Assembly: GCA_036564135.1 (NCBI GenBank)
Contig: DATCLC010000099.1
Coordinates: forward strand, 1-11,295
DNA length: 11,295 bases
Reading direction: 5' to 3'
DNA from: RSA11 sp036564135
GTDB taxonomy: Bacteria > Actinomycetota > Thermoleophilia > Solirubrobacterales > 70-9
Shown here: piece after piece, positions 5,126 to 11,295 of the stretch
Position numbering within the stretch: position 1 is the first letter of the stretch
Layout of the letters: each line of letters opens with the position of its first letter
Translations under genes and position numbers: made by a program
The notes under the pieces: model-generated
The model's input: the letters and a program-made list of their open reading frames with translations, nothing else
The model's database searches: none
Told to the model about the DNA's origin: nothing

Positions 5126-8100
5126 TTGACCGCGCGGTCAGTTAGCTCAAGGGCCCGCCGCGTGCTCGCCGTCTGGGCGATGGGCGTGGCGTTGCTCACC
5201 GGTCTGGGACTTGGCGTCGAGGACCGCCTCGCGCCGAGCACGCTGAGCGTGCCCGGAACCGAGTCGGCGCGCGGCGCCGAGATCATCGACCGCCAGTTCG
5301 GCCAGGCGGCGCCGGTCGCGATCCTGCTCGACGGACCTCAGGGTGAGCTCGAGCGCCAAGGCCCGGCGCTGGTCGCGGCCCTCGAGCGCCGGGCGCCGGG
5401 CGTGCGCGCGATCTCGCCGTGGAGCGGGGCCAACGTGATCGACGACCTCCACCCGGACCCCGACACGGCGCTCGTCTTCGCCGAGCTCCCGGTGCGCGAA
5501 GACGAGGAGGGGGATCAGATCCTGGCGCGGGTCGAGGCAGCGGTCGACGAGGCGATAGCGCCGCCGGTCGAGGCCTCGCTGAGCGGACCGGTCGTGATCG
5601 GCGAGGCGATCAAGCAGGCCTCGCTGGACGCGACCCGCCGGGCCGAGCTGATCGCGCTGCCGGTGCTGTTCCTGGTGCTGCTGTTCGTGTTCCGGTCGCC
5701 GGTCGCGGCCGCCGTGCCGCTGCTTTTCGGCGGGGCGACGGTCGTCGCCACGCGCGGGCTGGTCGCGCTCTTTGCCGGAGCGCTCGAGATCGACGCGACC
5801 GCGGTCTCGGCGGCGTCGATGGTCGGGCTCGCGCTCGGGGTCGATTACGCGCTGCTTTTGGTGTCGCGCTACAGGGAGGGGTTGCACGCCGGGCTCGGAG
5901 TCACAGAGGCGGTCGCCACGGCGCGGGCGACGGCGGGCCGCACCGTGGTCTTCGCGGGAGTGGTCCTCGGCGGCGCGATGCTGGCGCCGCTGGTGCTCGC
6001 CCCGGGCGCGCTGCTGACCTCGATGGCGTTCGTGGTGATGCTCGTGGTGGTCGTGAGCGTCGTGAACGCGGTGGTCGCGGGCCCGGCGCTGCTCGTTCTG
6101 CTCGGCGCGCGCACGGAGCGCTGGCGGATCGGCTCGGCGCGCGAGCCGCGGCTCGGCGGGACGCTCGCGCGCGCCCTGCGCCGTCCGGGGGCCGCGGCGC
6201 TCGCGGTCTTCCTGCTGGCGGCCGCCCTTGCGACGCCGGTGCTGGGCTTCGACACCGGCCCGCCCGACGTGCGCCAGCTCCCCGGCGACCACCCCGCGCG
6301 CGTGGCGTTCGAGCGCATCGAGTCGGAGGTCGGCCCGGGGTGGTCGGCACCCTTCTCCGTCGTCTTCGAGCGCGCCGGGGCGGGGCCGATCACCGAACCG
6401 GCCACCCTGCGCGAGCTGGCGCGCTGGCAGCGCGAGCTGGCCGACGAGCCGGAGGTCGAGACCGTGGTGGGCGCCCAGCAGCTCGTGGATGAGGCGCGCG
6501 GGCTCCTACAGGGCGGTCGGCGGCTCGAGCGCTCGCGCCGCGAGCTTGCCGAGGGGCGGCGCGGGGTGCGCGAGCTGGCCGACGGGCTGGCCCGGGCGCG
6601 CGAGGGCGTCCGGGAGTTGCGCGCGGGTCTGACGGCGGCCGCGGCGGGCGGCGACGAGCTCGCCGCTGGCGCCGCCCGGGCGCGCGCGGGCGCCGAGCAG
6701 GTGCGCGAGGGGCTGGAGAGCGCGGCGAGCGGAGCCGAGGCGGCGGACGAGGCGCTGGCCGAGCTCGCGGGCGGCGCGCGGGAGCTCGCCGCGGGCGCCG
6801 CCGCCACGCGGGACGGCGCGGGCGCGCTCGAGGCCGGGCTCGGCGAGCTCGCGCCCGGCGCTTCGCGGCTGCGCGAGGGCGCGCGCGAGCTGCGGCGCGG
6901 CCTGCGCGAGGGCGCGCGCTCGCTGCGGGGGCTGCGCGAGCCCGTGAGCGAGGCCGAGCGGCGGCTCGAGGAGGCGTTCGCGCTGCTCCAGGCGGCTACG
7001 GTGGGGCGGCTCGACCCGGGATACGCAGCGTGGACCGAGGCAGTAGCCCGGGCGCTCGCGGCGCTCTCGGGCCGCAACCCGATCACCGGCGAGCCGGTCC
7101 AGCCCCCCTACGACGGCGCAGTCGCGGGCCTCGAGCAGGCGGCGGGCGGCCTGCGCGAGGGCGCTGCCCTCGCGGGTCGGCTGGCGACGGGGGCGGGCGA
7201 GCTCGCCCAGGGAGCGGAGCGCCTCGCGGACGGCGCGAGCACGCTCGCCGCCGGCGTCGAGGAGCTGCGCAGCGGCAGCGCCGAGCTGGCCGCGGGGGCG
7301 CTCGAGCTCGACCGGCGCGCGGCCGAACTGGGTCAGGGGCTGCGCGCGCTCGCCGTCGCGGCCGAGGGGTTGGCCGTGGGCCTGGGCGAGCTGGAGGCGG
7401 GCAACGGGCGCCTGGCCGACGAGCTCGCTTCCGGCGCGGGGCGGACGGGCGCGCTCGAGGTCGCCCTCGGGCGGGCGGGCTCGGAGGTCCGCCAAAGTGC
7501 CGAGGGACTGCGCGCGCAGCAGCGCGGCCTGGAGCGGCTCGAGCGCCGCTCGCCGAACCTCTTCGACTCCGGGTACCTCTTGCTTGCGGGTATCGAGGGC
7601 GCGCCCGAGCCGGACCGCGAGCAGGCGGCCGGCACAGTCGCGCTGCGGACCGGCGGCACCGCGCTGCGCATGGTCGTGGTGCCCGCGGCGGCCCCGAACA
7701 CCGAGGAGGCGAGCGCCGCTCGCGAGCTCGTGGACGCCCGCGCCGACGAGGCGGCGGCCGAGACCGGGGCGGAGGTTGCGCTCACCGGCGGGATCGTCGA
7801 CCTCGAGGACTACGACCTCGCTACCACGGAGCGCATGCCGCTGATCGTGCTCGGTGCTTCGGTGCTCGCGTTCCTGCTGCTGGTCTGGGTGCTGCGTGCG
7901 CTGCTGCTCGCCGCGATCGCCGTCGCCCTCAACCTGCTCACGGTCGCGGTCGCCTTCGGGGTGCTCACGTTCCTCTTCCAGGTGCTCCCGGGCGCGCCGC
8001 TCGGCGGCCCCGGGTTCACCGCGGCGATCTCGGCCGCCGCGATCTTCGGGCTCGTCTTCGGCCTCTCGATCGACTACGAGGTCTTCCTGCTCTGGCGCAT

Positions 8101-8395
8101 GCGCGAGGAGTACGCGCGCGGCGGCGACCCGGAGCGCGCGATCGTGCGCGGCTTGGAGCGCACCGCCGGCGTGATCACGGGAGCGGCGGCGATCATGCTC
8201 GGCGTGTTCGTCGTCTTTGCAACGTCGGAGGTGACGACCATGCGCGAGTTCGGCATCGGCCTCGCCGTGGCGATCGCGCTCGACGCGACCCTGATCCGCC
8301 TCGTCCTCTTGCCCGCGCTGATGAAGATCGCGGGCGAGCGCGCCTGGTGGCTGCCCGAGTGGCTCGACCGGCGCCTGCCGCACATCGCGGAGTAA
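5126..8395 (+). CDS. MMPL-family (RND-type) membrane transporter with long periplasm-side coiled repeat domain
   Basis: This is a proton-driven exporter of about 1089 residues in the cytoplasmic membrane. TM1 is at ~13-33, followed by a first extracytoplasmic domain (LSVPGTESARGAEII, AAPVAILLDG), TM2-TM6 at ~175-330, TM7 at ~355-375, a very large second extracytoplasmic part, and TM8-TM12 at ~905-1065. The proton-relay Asp-Tyr pairs of MMPL proteins are present in both halves: Asp240-Tyr241 (GLALGVDYALLLVSRYREG) and Asp983-Tyr984 (GLSIDYEVFLLWRMREEY). Residues ~459-810 consist of L-x-x-G-A repeats predicted to form a long helical hairpin, broken at ~622-667 by an insert containing NPITGEPVQPPYDG. 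The start is uncertain. TTG at 5126 gives a short basic N-terminus before TM1 but has no ribosome-binding site; GTG at 5162 has AAGGG upstream but would start inside TM1; ATG at 5075 adds 17 residues. The substrate is unknown, lipids or antimicrobials being typical for the family. Confidence 0.9.
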   Translation: MTARSVSSRARRVLAVWAMGVALLTGLGLGVEDRLAPSTLSVPGTESARGAEIIDRQFGQAAPVAILLDGPQGELERQGPALVAALERRAPGVRAISPWSGANVIDDLHPDPDTALVFAELPVREDEEGDQILARVEAAVDEAIAPPVEASLSGPVVIGEAIKQASLDATRRAELIALPVLFLVLLFVFRSPVAAAVPLLFGGATVVATRGLVALFAGALEIDATAVSAASMVGLALGVDYALLLVSRYREGLHAGLGVTEAVATARATAGRTVVFAGVVLGGAMLAPLVLAPGALLTSMAFVVMLVVVVSVVNAVVAGPALLVLLGARTERWRIGSAREPRLGGTLARALRRPGAAALAVFLLAAALATPVLGFDTGPPDVRQLPGDHPARVAFERIESEVGPGWSAPFSVVFERAGAGPITEPATLRELARWQRELADEPEVETVVGAQQLVDEARGLLQGGRRLERSRRELAEGRRGVRELADGLARAREGVRELRAGLTAAAAGGDELAAGAARARAGAEQVREGLESAASGAEAADEALAELAGGARELAAGAAATRDGAGALEAGLGELAPGASRLREGARELRRGLREGARSLRGLREPVSEAERRLEEAFALLQAATVGRLDPGYAAWTEAVARALAALSGRNPITGEPVQPPYDGAVAGLEQAAGGLREGAALAGRLATGAGELAQGAERLADGASTLAAGVEELRSGSAELAAGALELDRRAAELGQGLRALAVAAEGLAVGLGELEAGNGRLADELASGAGRTGALEVALGRAGSEVRQSAEGLRAQQRGLERLERRSPNLFDSGYLLLAGIEGAPEPDREQAAGTVALRTGGTALRMVVVPAAAPNTEEASAARELVDARADEAAAETGAEVALTGGIVDLEDYDLATTERMPLIVLGASVLAFLLLVWVLRALLLAAIAVALNLLTVAVAFGVLTFLFQVLPGAPLGGPGFTAAISAAAIFGLVFGLSIDYEVFLLWRMREEYARGGDPERAIVRGLERTAGVITGAAAIMLGVFVVFATSEVTTMREFGIGLAVAIALDATLIRLVLLPALMKIAGERAWWLPEWLDRRLPHIAE
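5127..5140. promoter_or_regulatory. Perfect TetR-type palindrome at the 5' end of the transporter gene
   Basis: TGACCGCGCGGTCA (5127-5140) is a perfect 14-bp palindrome. Its GACCG/CGGTC core is typical of operators bound by TetR-family repressors in actinobacteria. It lies at or inside the first codons of the MMPL transporter gene and about 126 bases upstream of the divergent Cys3His gene, so a bound repressor could block one or both. A possible -10 box TAGACT (5112-5117) sits just before it on the plus strand; the -35 candidate TTGCGC (5091-5096) is too close at 15 bases. Confidence 0.6.
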
Positions 8396-8416
8396 GGCGC
8401 GGGTCCTGCGCATCGC

Positions 8417-8457
8417 GATCGCGGAATCGTGCGGGTGCGCTTCGCGAGTCCGTGATC
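8417..8457 (+). terminator. Imperfect hairpin after the transporter gene (possible terminator)
   Basis: GATCGCGGAATCG (8417-8429) pairs with CGAGTCCGTGATC (8445-8457) over 13 positions with one G-T pair and one A-G mismatch, leaving a 15-base loop. It starts 21 bases after the transporter stop and has no T-run behind it, so terminator function is only possible. Confidence 0.4.
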
Positions 8458-8489
8458 AATACGAGGGGGTCGTAGTTATCGCGGAATCG
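8418..8489. repeat. 12-base direct repeat 60 bases apart upstream of the hydrolase gene
   Basis: ATCGCGGAATCG occurs at 8418-8429 and at 8478-8489, each followed by a G-rich stretch. The first copy is the left arm of the hairpin at 8417-8457; the second lies about 20 bases before the GTG start of the hydrolase. It could be a regulator half-site pair or a chance or duplication remnant. Confidence 0.4.
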
Positions 8490-8509
8490 CGTGGGGGTAG
8501 GGTGCGGGC

Positions 8510-9340
8510 GTGGCCATTGCGCTTGACGCGAGCGAGTGGGGCGAGGGGGAGCCGCTCCTGCTACTCCACGGTTGGCCGCAGCACCGCGGCGCCTGGGCGC
8601 ACATCGCGCCGCGGCTCGCGGCGCGCCGGCGCGTGATCGCGCCCGACCTGCGCGGGCTCGGGCGCTCGCCGCTGGCGCCCGACGAGGACTACCGCAAGCA
8701 CGCCCTGCTCGAGGACGTGCTGGCGCTGCTCGACGACCGCGGGATCCAGCGCTGCGACGTGGCCGGTCACGACTGGGGCGGCTGGATCGCGTGGCTGCTC
8801 GCGATCGAGCACCCCGAGCGCGTCCGCCGCGTGGTCGCGCTCGACATCCCGCCGCCGTGGCGTGGCGAGCTCTCCCCGAAGCGGGTGGCCGGCGCGCTCG
8901 CGTTCGGGAGCTACCAGTACTTCCTGGCGAGTCCCTGGCTGGGCGAGCGCGCGCTGCGGCGCTCGCCGGAGTTCATCAAGCGCTTCATCCCCGCCGGTGC
9001 CGCGCGCCGCGTGTGGACCGAGTCCGAGCTCGAGGGCTTCGCGCGCGTCCTCCAGGAGCCGGGGCGGGCGCGGGCCTCGGTCCTCTACTACCGGCAGTTC
9101 CTTTTGCGCGAGCTGCCCCAGCTCATGCGGGGCACATACACCGGGGCCGAGGTGGGCGCGCCCGTGCTCGCGGTCTACGGCGAGCGCAGCCCGATCGTGC
9201 GCCTGCTCGGGCTGCCGCCCGGGCGCGCGAACGTGCGGGTCGACGTGCTCGAGGGCGTCGGGCACTACCTGGCCGAGGAGGCGCCCGACGAGACGCTCGC
9301 GCTCATCGAGTCCCACCTCGGGGACCCAGCCGGCGCGTAG
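8510..9340 (+). CDS. Alpha/beta hydrolase, epoxide hydrolase / haloalkane dehalogenase type (Asp nucleophile)
   Basis: This is a 276-residue cytoplasmic hydrolase. The oxyanion-hole motif HGWP is at residues 20-23, and the nucleophile elbow AGHDWGG puts Asp88 as the nucleophile, which marks the epoxide hydrolase / haloalkane dehalogenase / fluoroacetate dehalogenase group rather than serine esterases. His252 (GVGHYLAEEAPD) is the catalytic base. The helical cap (~115-215) has tyrosines at 135, 137, 193 and 194; the YYRQ site matches a cap tyrosine that epoxide hydrolases use to activate the epoxide. The usual acid after strand 7 is replaced: YGERSPIV has Ser227 where Asp is common. Asp112 after strand 6 (VVALDIPPPW) could take its place, as Glu does in some haloalkane dehalogenases. 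The GTG start at 8510 has only a weak G-rich site upstream but gives a normal N-terminal strand. It ends 2 bases before the stop of the convergent stress-protein gene. The substrate is unknown. Confidence 0.87.
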   Translation: MAIALDASEWGEGEPLLLLHGWPQHRGAWAHIAPRLAARRRVIAPDLRGLGRSPLAPDEDYRKHALLEDVLALLDDRGIQRCDVAGHDWGGWIAWLLAIEHPERVRRVVALDIPPPWRGELSPKRVAGALAFGSYQYFLASPWLGERALRRSPEFIKRFIPAGAARRVWTESELEGFARVLQEPGRARASVLYYRQFLLRELPQLMRGTYTGAEVGAPVLAVYGERSPIVRLLGLPPGRANVRVDVLEGVGHYLAEEAPDETLALIESHLGDPAGA

Positions 9341-9342
9341 CG

Positions 9343-9849
9343 TCAGCCCTGCTGCGTGCTCTGTTCGCCGGTCGGCGCAGTGATCAGCCCCGTCCCGCCG
9401 TCGAGCTCGAGCAGCTCCTGCTTGGCGCGCGCGGAGTGCTCGTGGGTCACCTGGAGCTCGTAGGTCTCAGCCTGCACGCTGCGGAAGGAGGTGAAGTCGC
9501 GCCGCCCGCCCTGCGCGGCCTGGGCGAGCGCGCCGAAGAGCCCGCCGAACACTAAGCCTGCGATCAGCCCGTAGAGCAGGACGCCGAGGAACGCGGGCCC
9601 CTCGAAAAAGAGCCCGAAGAGCAGCCCAAACAGAAGGCCGATGACCGCGCCCTGCCCAGCGCCGATCAGCGCGGCGCGTCCGGTCGTCATGCGGCCCGCG
9701 ATCTGCTCCACGGTCTTGAGGCCGCTGCCCACGATCGCCACGTGCTCGACCGGGAACCCGCGATCCGAGAGGAAGTCCACGGCGCGTTCGGCCTCCGCGT
9801 AGCTGCCGTACTGCGCCACCGTCGTCTTGGGTGCTGTGCTCGCTTCCAT
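9343..9849 (-). CDS. General stress protein 17M-like membrane protein (YflT-like N-terminal domain)
   Basis: This 168-residue protein begins with a ~55-residue alpha/beta domain (VAQYGSYAEAERAVDFLSDR, then GFPVEHVAIVGSGL) that matches the general-stress-17M / YflT heat-induced stress domain. Residues ~58-112 are a Gly-rich hydrophobic segment (GLLFGLLFGLFF, LLYGLIAGLVFGGLFGAL), which should form two membrane helices with glycine-zipper packing. A polar C-terminal part follows (YELQVTHEHSARAKQELLEL). The role of the family is poorly known; some members are induced by heat or salt. I chose the ATG at 9847-9849. It has no ribosome-binding site nearby, but a promoter-like pair ends 9 bases upstream, so the mRNA may be leaderless. 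The frame continues upstream without a good start. It converges with the hydrolase gene and is divergent from the SRPBCC gene. Confidence 0.83.
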   Translation of the reverse strand: MEASTAPKTTVAQYGSYAEAERAVDFLSDRGFPVEHVAIVGSGLKTVEQIAGRMTTGRAALIGAGQGAVIGLLFGLLFGLFFEGPAFLGVLLYGLIAGLVFGGLFGALAQAAQGGRRDFTSFRSVQAETYELQVTHEHSARAKQELLELDGGTGLITAPTGEQSTQQG

Positions 9850-9858
9850 GCACGATCG

Positions 9859-9887
9859 ATCGTAGACCTCGGTCGGGTCGCGGGCAA
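9859..9887 (-). promoter_or_regulatory. Promoter for a possibly leaderless stress-protein mRNA, with overlapping 12-bp palindrome
   Basis: On the minus strand TTGCCC (9887-9882) and TACGAT (9864-9859) are spaced by exactly 17 bases, and the ATG at 9849 begins 9 bases after the -10, so transcription would start at or just before the start codon. The perfect palindrome ACGATCGATCGT (9852-9863) overlaps the -10 and could be an operator. The palindrome is certain as sequence; its function is inferred. Confidence 0.5.
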
Positions 9888-9968
9888 CGACCGGGGCGAC
9901 GGCGGTCGGCCGCATGCGCGAAGATCCCAATAGTTCGATCGCAGGCGCAATCGACGAGGGGTCAACGA

Positions 9969-10433
9969 ATGAGCAAGCTCTACGAGATCTCGGCGCGCGC
10001 GACCTCAGCCGCGTCACCGGAGTCGGTCTGGCGGCTGCTGGCGGACGTCGAGACGTGGAGCGATTGGGCTGACTTCGACAGCTCCGAGCTCGAGCGCCCC
10101 GCGGACGACGGCGGCCAGGGGGCGGGCGCGATCCGCAGGTTCAAGCGTCGCGGCGTGACCACGCGCGAGCGCGTGATCGCCGCGGAGGAGCCCTCCAGGC
10201 TCACCTACGAGCTTCTGTCCGGCCTGCCGATCAGCGACTACAACGCCGACGTCACGCTGATCCCCACCGCGGGCGGGGGCACCGAGATCCGTTGGGACTC
10301 GCGGTTCCGCGGTCGCTTCCCGGTCCCCGGCGGGCTCATGCGCCGCGGCCTCGCCCGCTTCGTGCAGGCGACGGCGGACAACCTGGCCCGCGCCGCGGAG
10401 CGCGAGCCGGCGGGCGACGCGGGCGCGCGCTAG
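9969..10433 (+). CDS. SRPBCC-fold protein (polyketide cyclase/dehydrase-like, START superfamily)
   Basis: This 154-residue protein shows the SRPBCC helix-grip fold pattern: a first strand (YEISARATSAASPESVWRLL), the typical DVETWSDWADFD turn after helix 1, antiparallel strands (GAIRRFKRRGVTTRERV, EPSRLTYELLSGLPISDYNA, GTEIRWDSRFRGRFP), and a long C-terminal helix (GGLMRRGLARFVQATADNL). Such proteins bind hydrophobic small molecules in a central cavity; members of this branch are often annotated as cyclase/dehydrase or toxin-like but most have no proven function. The ATG at 9969 is supported by GAGGGG 7 bases upstream. The gene is divergent from the stress-protein gene across 119 bases and has no partner on its own strand. 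Its stop codon TAG sits in the loop of a strong hairpin. Confidence 0.83.
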   Translation: MSKLYEISARATSAASPESVWRLLADVETWSDWADFDSSELERPADDGGQGAGAIRRFKRRGVTTRERVIAAEEPSRLTYELLSGLPISDYNADVTLIPTAGGGTEIRWDSRFRGRFPVPGGLMRRGLARFVQATADNLARAAEREPAGDAGAR

Positions 10434-10446
10434 GCGCGCGCCCGCG
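10418..10446. terminator. Bidirectional-type hairpin with the stop codon in its loop
   Basis: A perfect 13-bp stem (10418-10430 with 10434-10446), made only of G and C, encloses a 3-base loop TAG that is the stop codon of the SRPBCC gene (10431-10433). It lies between convergent genes, 17 bases before the stop of the minus-strand repeat protein at 10464, so it could end transcripts from both sides. There is no T-run on either side. Confidence 0.65.
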
Positions 10447-10463
10447 CGGGTCCGCCGGCGCGG

Positions 10464-11295
10464 TTACGAAGCCTTCACGACTCGGACGCTGAACGCGAAC
10501 CCCGCCTGCGTGACGGGAGCGCCCGTGTAGTTGCAGACCGCGATCCTCACCGTTCCGTCGGCCGGCGCGGTCGTTACCGGCACGTAGAGGCCGTTCGCAA
10601 GGCCTCCGGTTTGGGCGAACGAGGGGATCAACAGGTCCCCCTGGGTCACGTTCTGCGTCCAGGAGGCGAGCGGAGTGATCACGACGCAGCCCTGTGCGGC
10701 CACGGTGAACGTCGCGTTGGTGGCGGTCGTGTTGCCGGCGCCCATCTTCGCCAGGGTGATCGCGCCGTTCGCGATCTTGCCGGTCCCGACGGCGCCGTTC
10801 TGGATCTTGGCCGCCCCGACCGAGCCATCCGCGAGCTTCGTGTCCGTGACCGCCCCGTCGGCGATCGTGGTCGCCTCGACTGCGCCCGTCGCAAGCTTCG
10901 CAGCGGTGACCGCGCCGCCCTGGATGTGATCGGCGCCGACGGCGCCCGTGGCGAGCTTGGCCGAGCCCACCGCGCCGGCGGAGAGCTTGGCCTGCGTGAC
11001 CGCGCCGTCCGCCAGGTGGGCGGTCGTCACGGAGCCAGGCTCGAGCTCGAAATCCGGGATCACCCCGGGCGCGAGCTTCTCGGCGGTGACCGCCCCGTCG
11101 GCGAGCTTCTCCGTGATCACCGCGCCGTCGGCGATGCTCCCCGTGCCCACCGCGCCCGCGGCGAGCTGCGGCGCGCGCACCGATCCCTTGGCCAGGTGCT
11201 TTGCCTTCACCGCACCGCGCGCGATCTTGGGTGAGGTCACGGCCCCGTTCTTCAGGTGCTTCGTGGCGATGCTGTTTGCCTGGACGGCCCAGGCC
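10464..11295 (-). CDS. Decapeptide-repeat surface protein (5' end outside window)
   Basis: The minus-strand frame is open to the right edge, beginning AWAVQANSIATKHLKNG and ending with TAA at 10464-10466 after 277 visible residues. Most of it is 18 tandem units of exactly 10 residues of the form x-x-G-A-V-T-x-x-K-L (10743-11282). The last ~92 residues form a non-repetitive, Thr/Ala/Val-rich beta domain with two Cys (QGCVVI, AVCNYTG) ending SVRVVKAS. Similar proteins in Solirubrobacterales-type genomes start with a signal peptide ending near ALGGTAWA, so probably only ~25-35 residues are missing and the visible AWA is close to the cleavage site. Comparable repeats also occur in phage tail fibres, where they build beta-structured shafts. 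A surface or exported structural role is likely; the partner is unknown. A GTG at 11238-11240 is in frame but lies inside the repeats and is not the start. Confidence 0.8.
   Translation of the reverse strand, partial: AWAVQANSIATKHLKNGAVTSPKIARGAVKAKHLAKGSVRAPQLAAGAVGTGSIADGAVITEKLADGAVTAEKLAPGVIPDFELEPGSVTTAHLADGAVTQAKLSAGAVGSAKLATGAVGADHIQGGAVTAAKLATGAVEATTIADGAVTDTKLADGSVGAAKIQNGAVGTGKIANGAITLAKMGAGNTTATNATFTVAAQGCVVITPLASWTQNVTQGDLLIPSFAQTGGLANGLYVPVTTAPADGTVRIAVCNYTGAPVTQAGFAFSVRVVKAS
10743..11282 (-). repeat. 18 tandem 30-base units encoding a decapeptide repeat
   Basis: The coding sequence repeats every 30 bases without any insertion or deletion across 18 units, from QANSIATKHL at the N-terminal side to ANGAITLAKM. 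Gly at unit position 3 is nearly invariant (Asn in unit 1), Ala/Ser/Val at 4, Val/Ile at 5, and Leu/Ile/Met at position 10. One unit departs strongly (APGVIPDFEL). The DNA copies differ at many third positions, so the array is old rather than freshly amplified. Confidence 0.85.

Noticed and set aside
6506..8413. 635-codon open frame antisense to the transporter
   Set aside because: It is the reverse strand of the GC-rich repeat region; its Arg/Ala/Gln-rich product has no domain pattern, while the plus-strand frame has clear MMPL motifs.
10743..11282. 30-base periodicity as a CRISPR-like array
   Set aside because: The period is in frame, has no constant repeat or unique spacers, and encodes a clean decapeptide repeat.

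Overview
The window comes from a very GC-rich bacterial chromosome. Codon use (third positions almost all G or C), GTG starts, and a mix of MMPL transporter, TetR regulators, acidic-linker lipoproteins and surface proteins with GAVT-type decapeptide repeats fit a high-GC actinobacterium. The closest match I can suggest is Thermoleophilia / Solirubrobacterales; this rests on family resemblance, not on a search. I see no rRNA, tRNA, CRISPR array, insertion sequence or phage integrase. The layout is ordinary chromosome with many short single-gene units.

Layout. (1) 2-526: C-terminal end of an exported-type protein with a long Lys/Arg/Ala tail, closed by a strong hairpin. (2) 648-1283: a lipoprotein, converging with (3) 2559-1291, a GAF-PAS-GAF sensor protein without an output domain. 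(4) 2560-2885: a gene-free stretch with a near-consensus promoter pointing rightwards and a structured palindromic block. (5) 3578-2886 and 4468-3719: two related TetR-family regulators in tandem on the minus strand, each with its own inverted repeat upstream. (6) 5001-4588: a small unknown protein with a C-terminal Cys3His motif, divergent from (7) 5126-8395, a large MMPL/RND-type membrane transporter whose 5' end carries a perfect TetR-type palindrome. (8) 8510-9340: an alpha/beta hydrolase of the epoxide hydrolase / haloalkane dehalogenase type, converging with (9) 9849-9343, a general-stress-17M-like membrane protein. (10) 9969-10433: an SRPBCC-fold protein, divergent from (9). (11) 11295-10464: a decapeptide-repeat surface protein that runs off the right edge.

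How they may work together. The clearest functional hint is the regulator/transporter block at 2886-8395. Two TetR regulators sit near an MMPL exporter, and three palindromes (4489-4518, 3634-3655, 5127-5140) lie at the likely promoters. The three palindromes differ in sequence, so the regulators probably control themselves, and a regulator outside the window or one of these two controls the transporter; this cannot be decided from sequence alone. The other genes look like independent units. I did not find convincing evidence of a new multi-gene system; the best leads are the orphan promoter at 2653-2680, the operator sites, the Cys3His protein, and the repeat architectures of the transporter and the surface protein.
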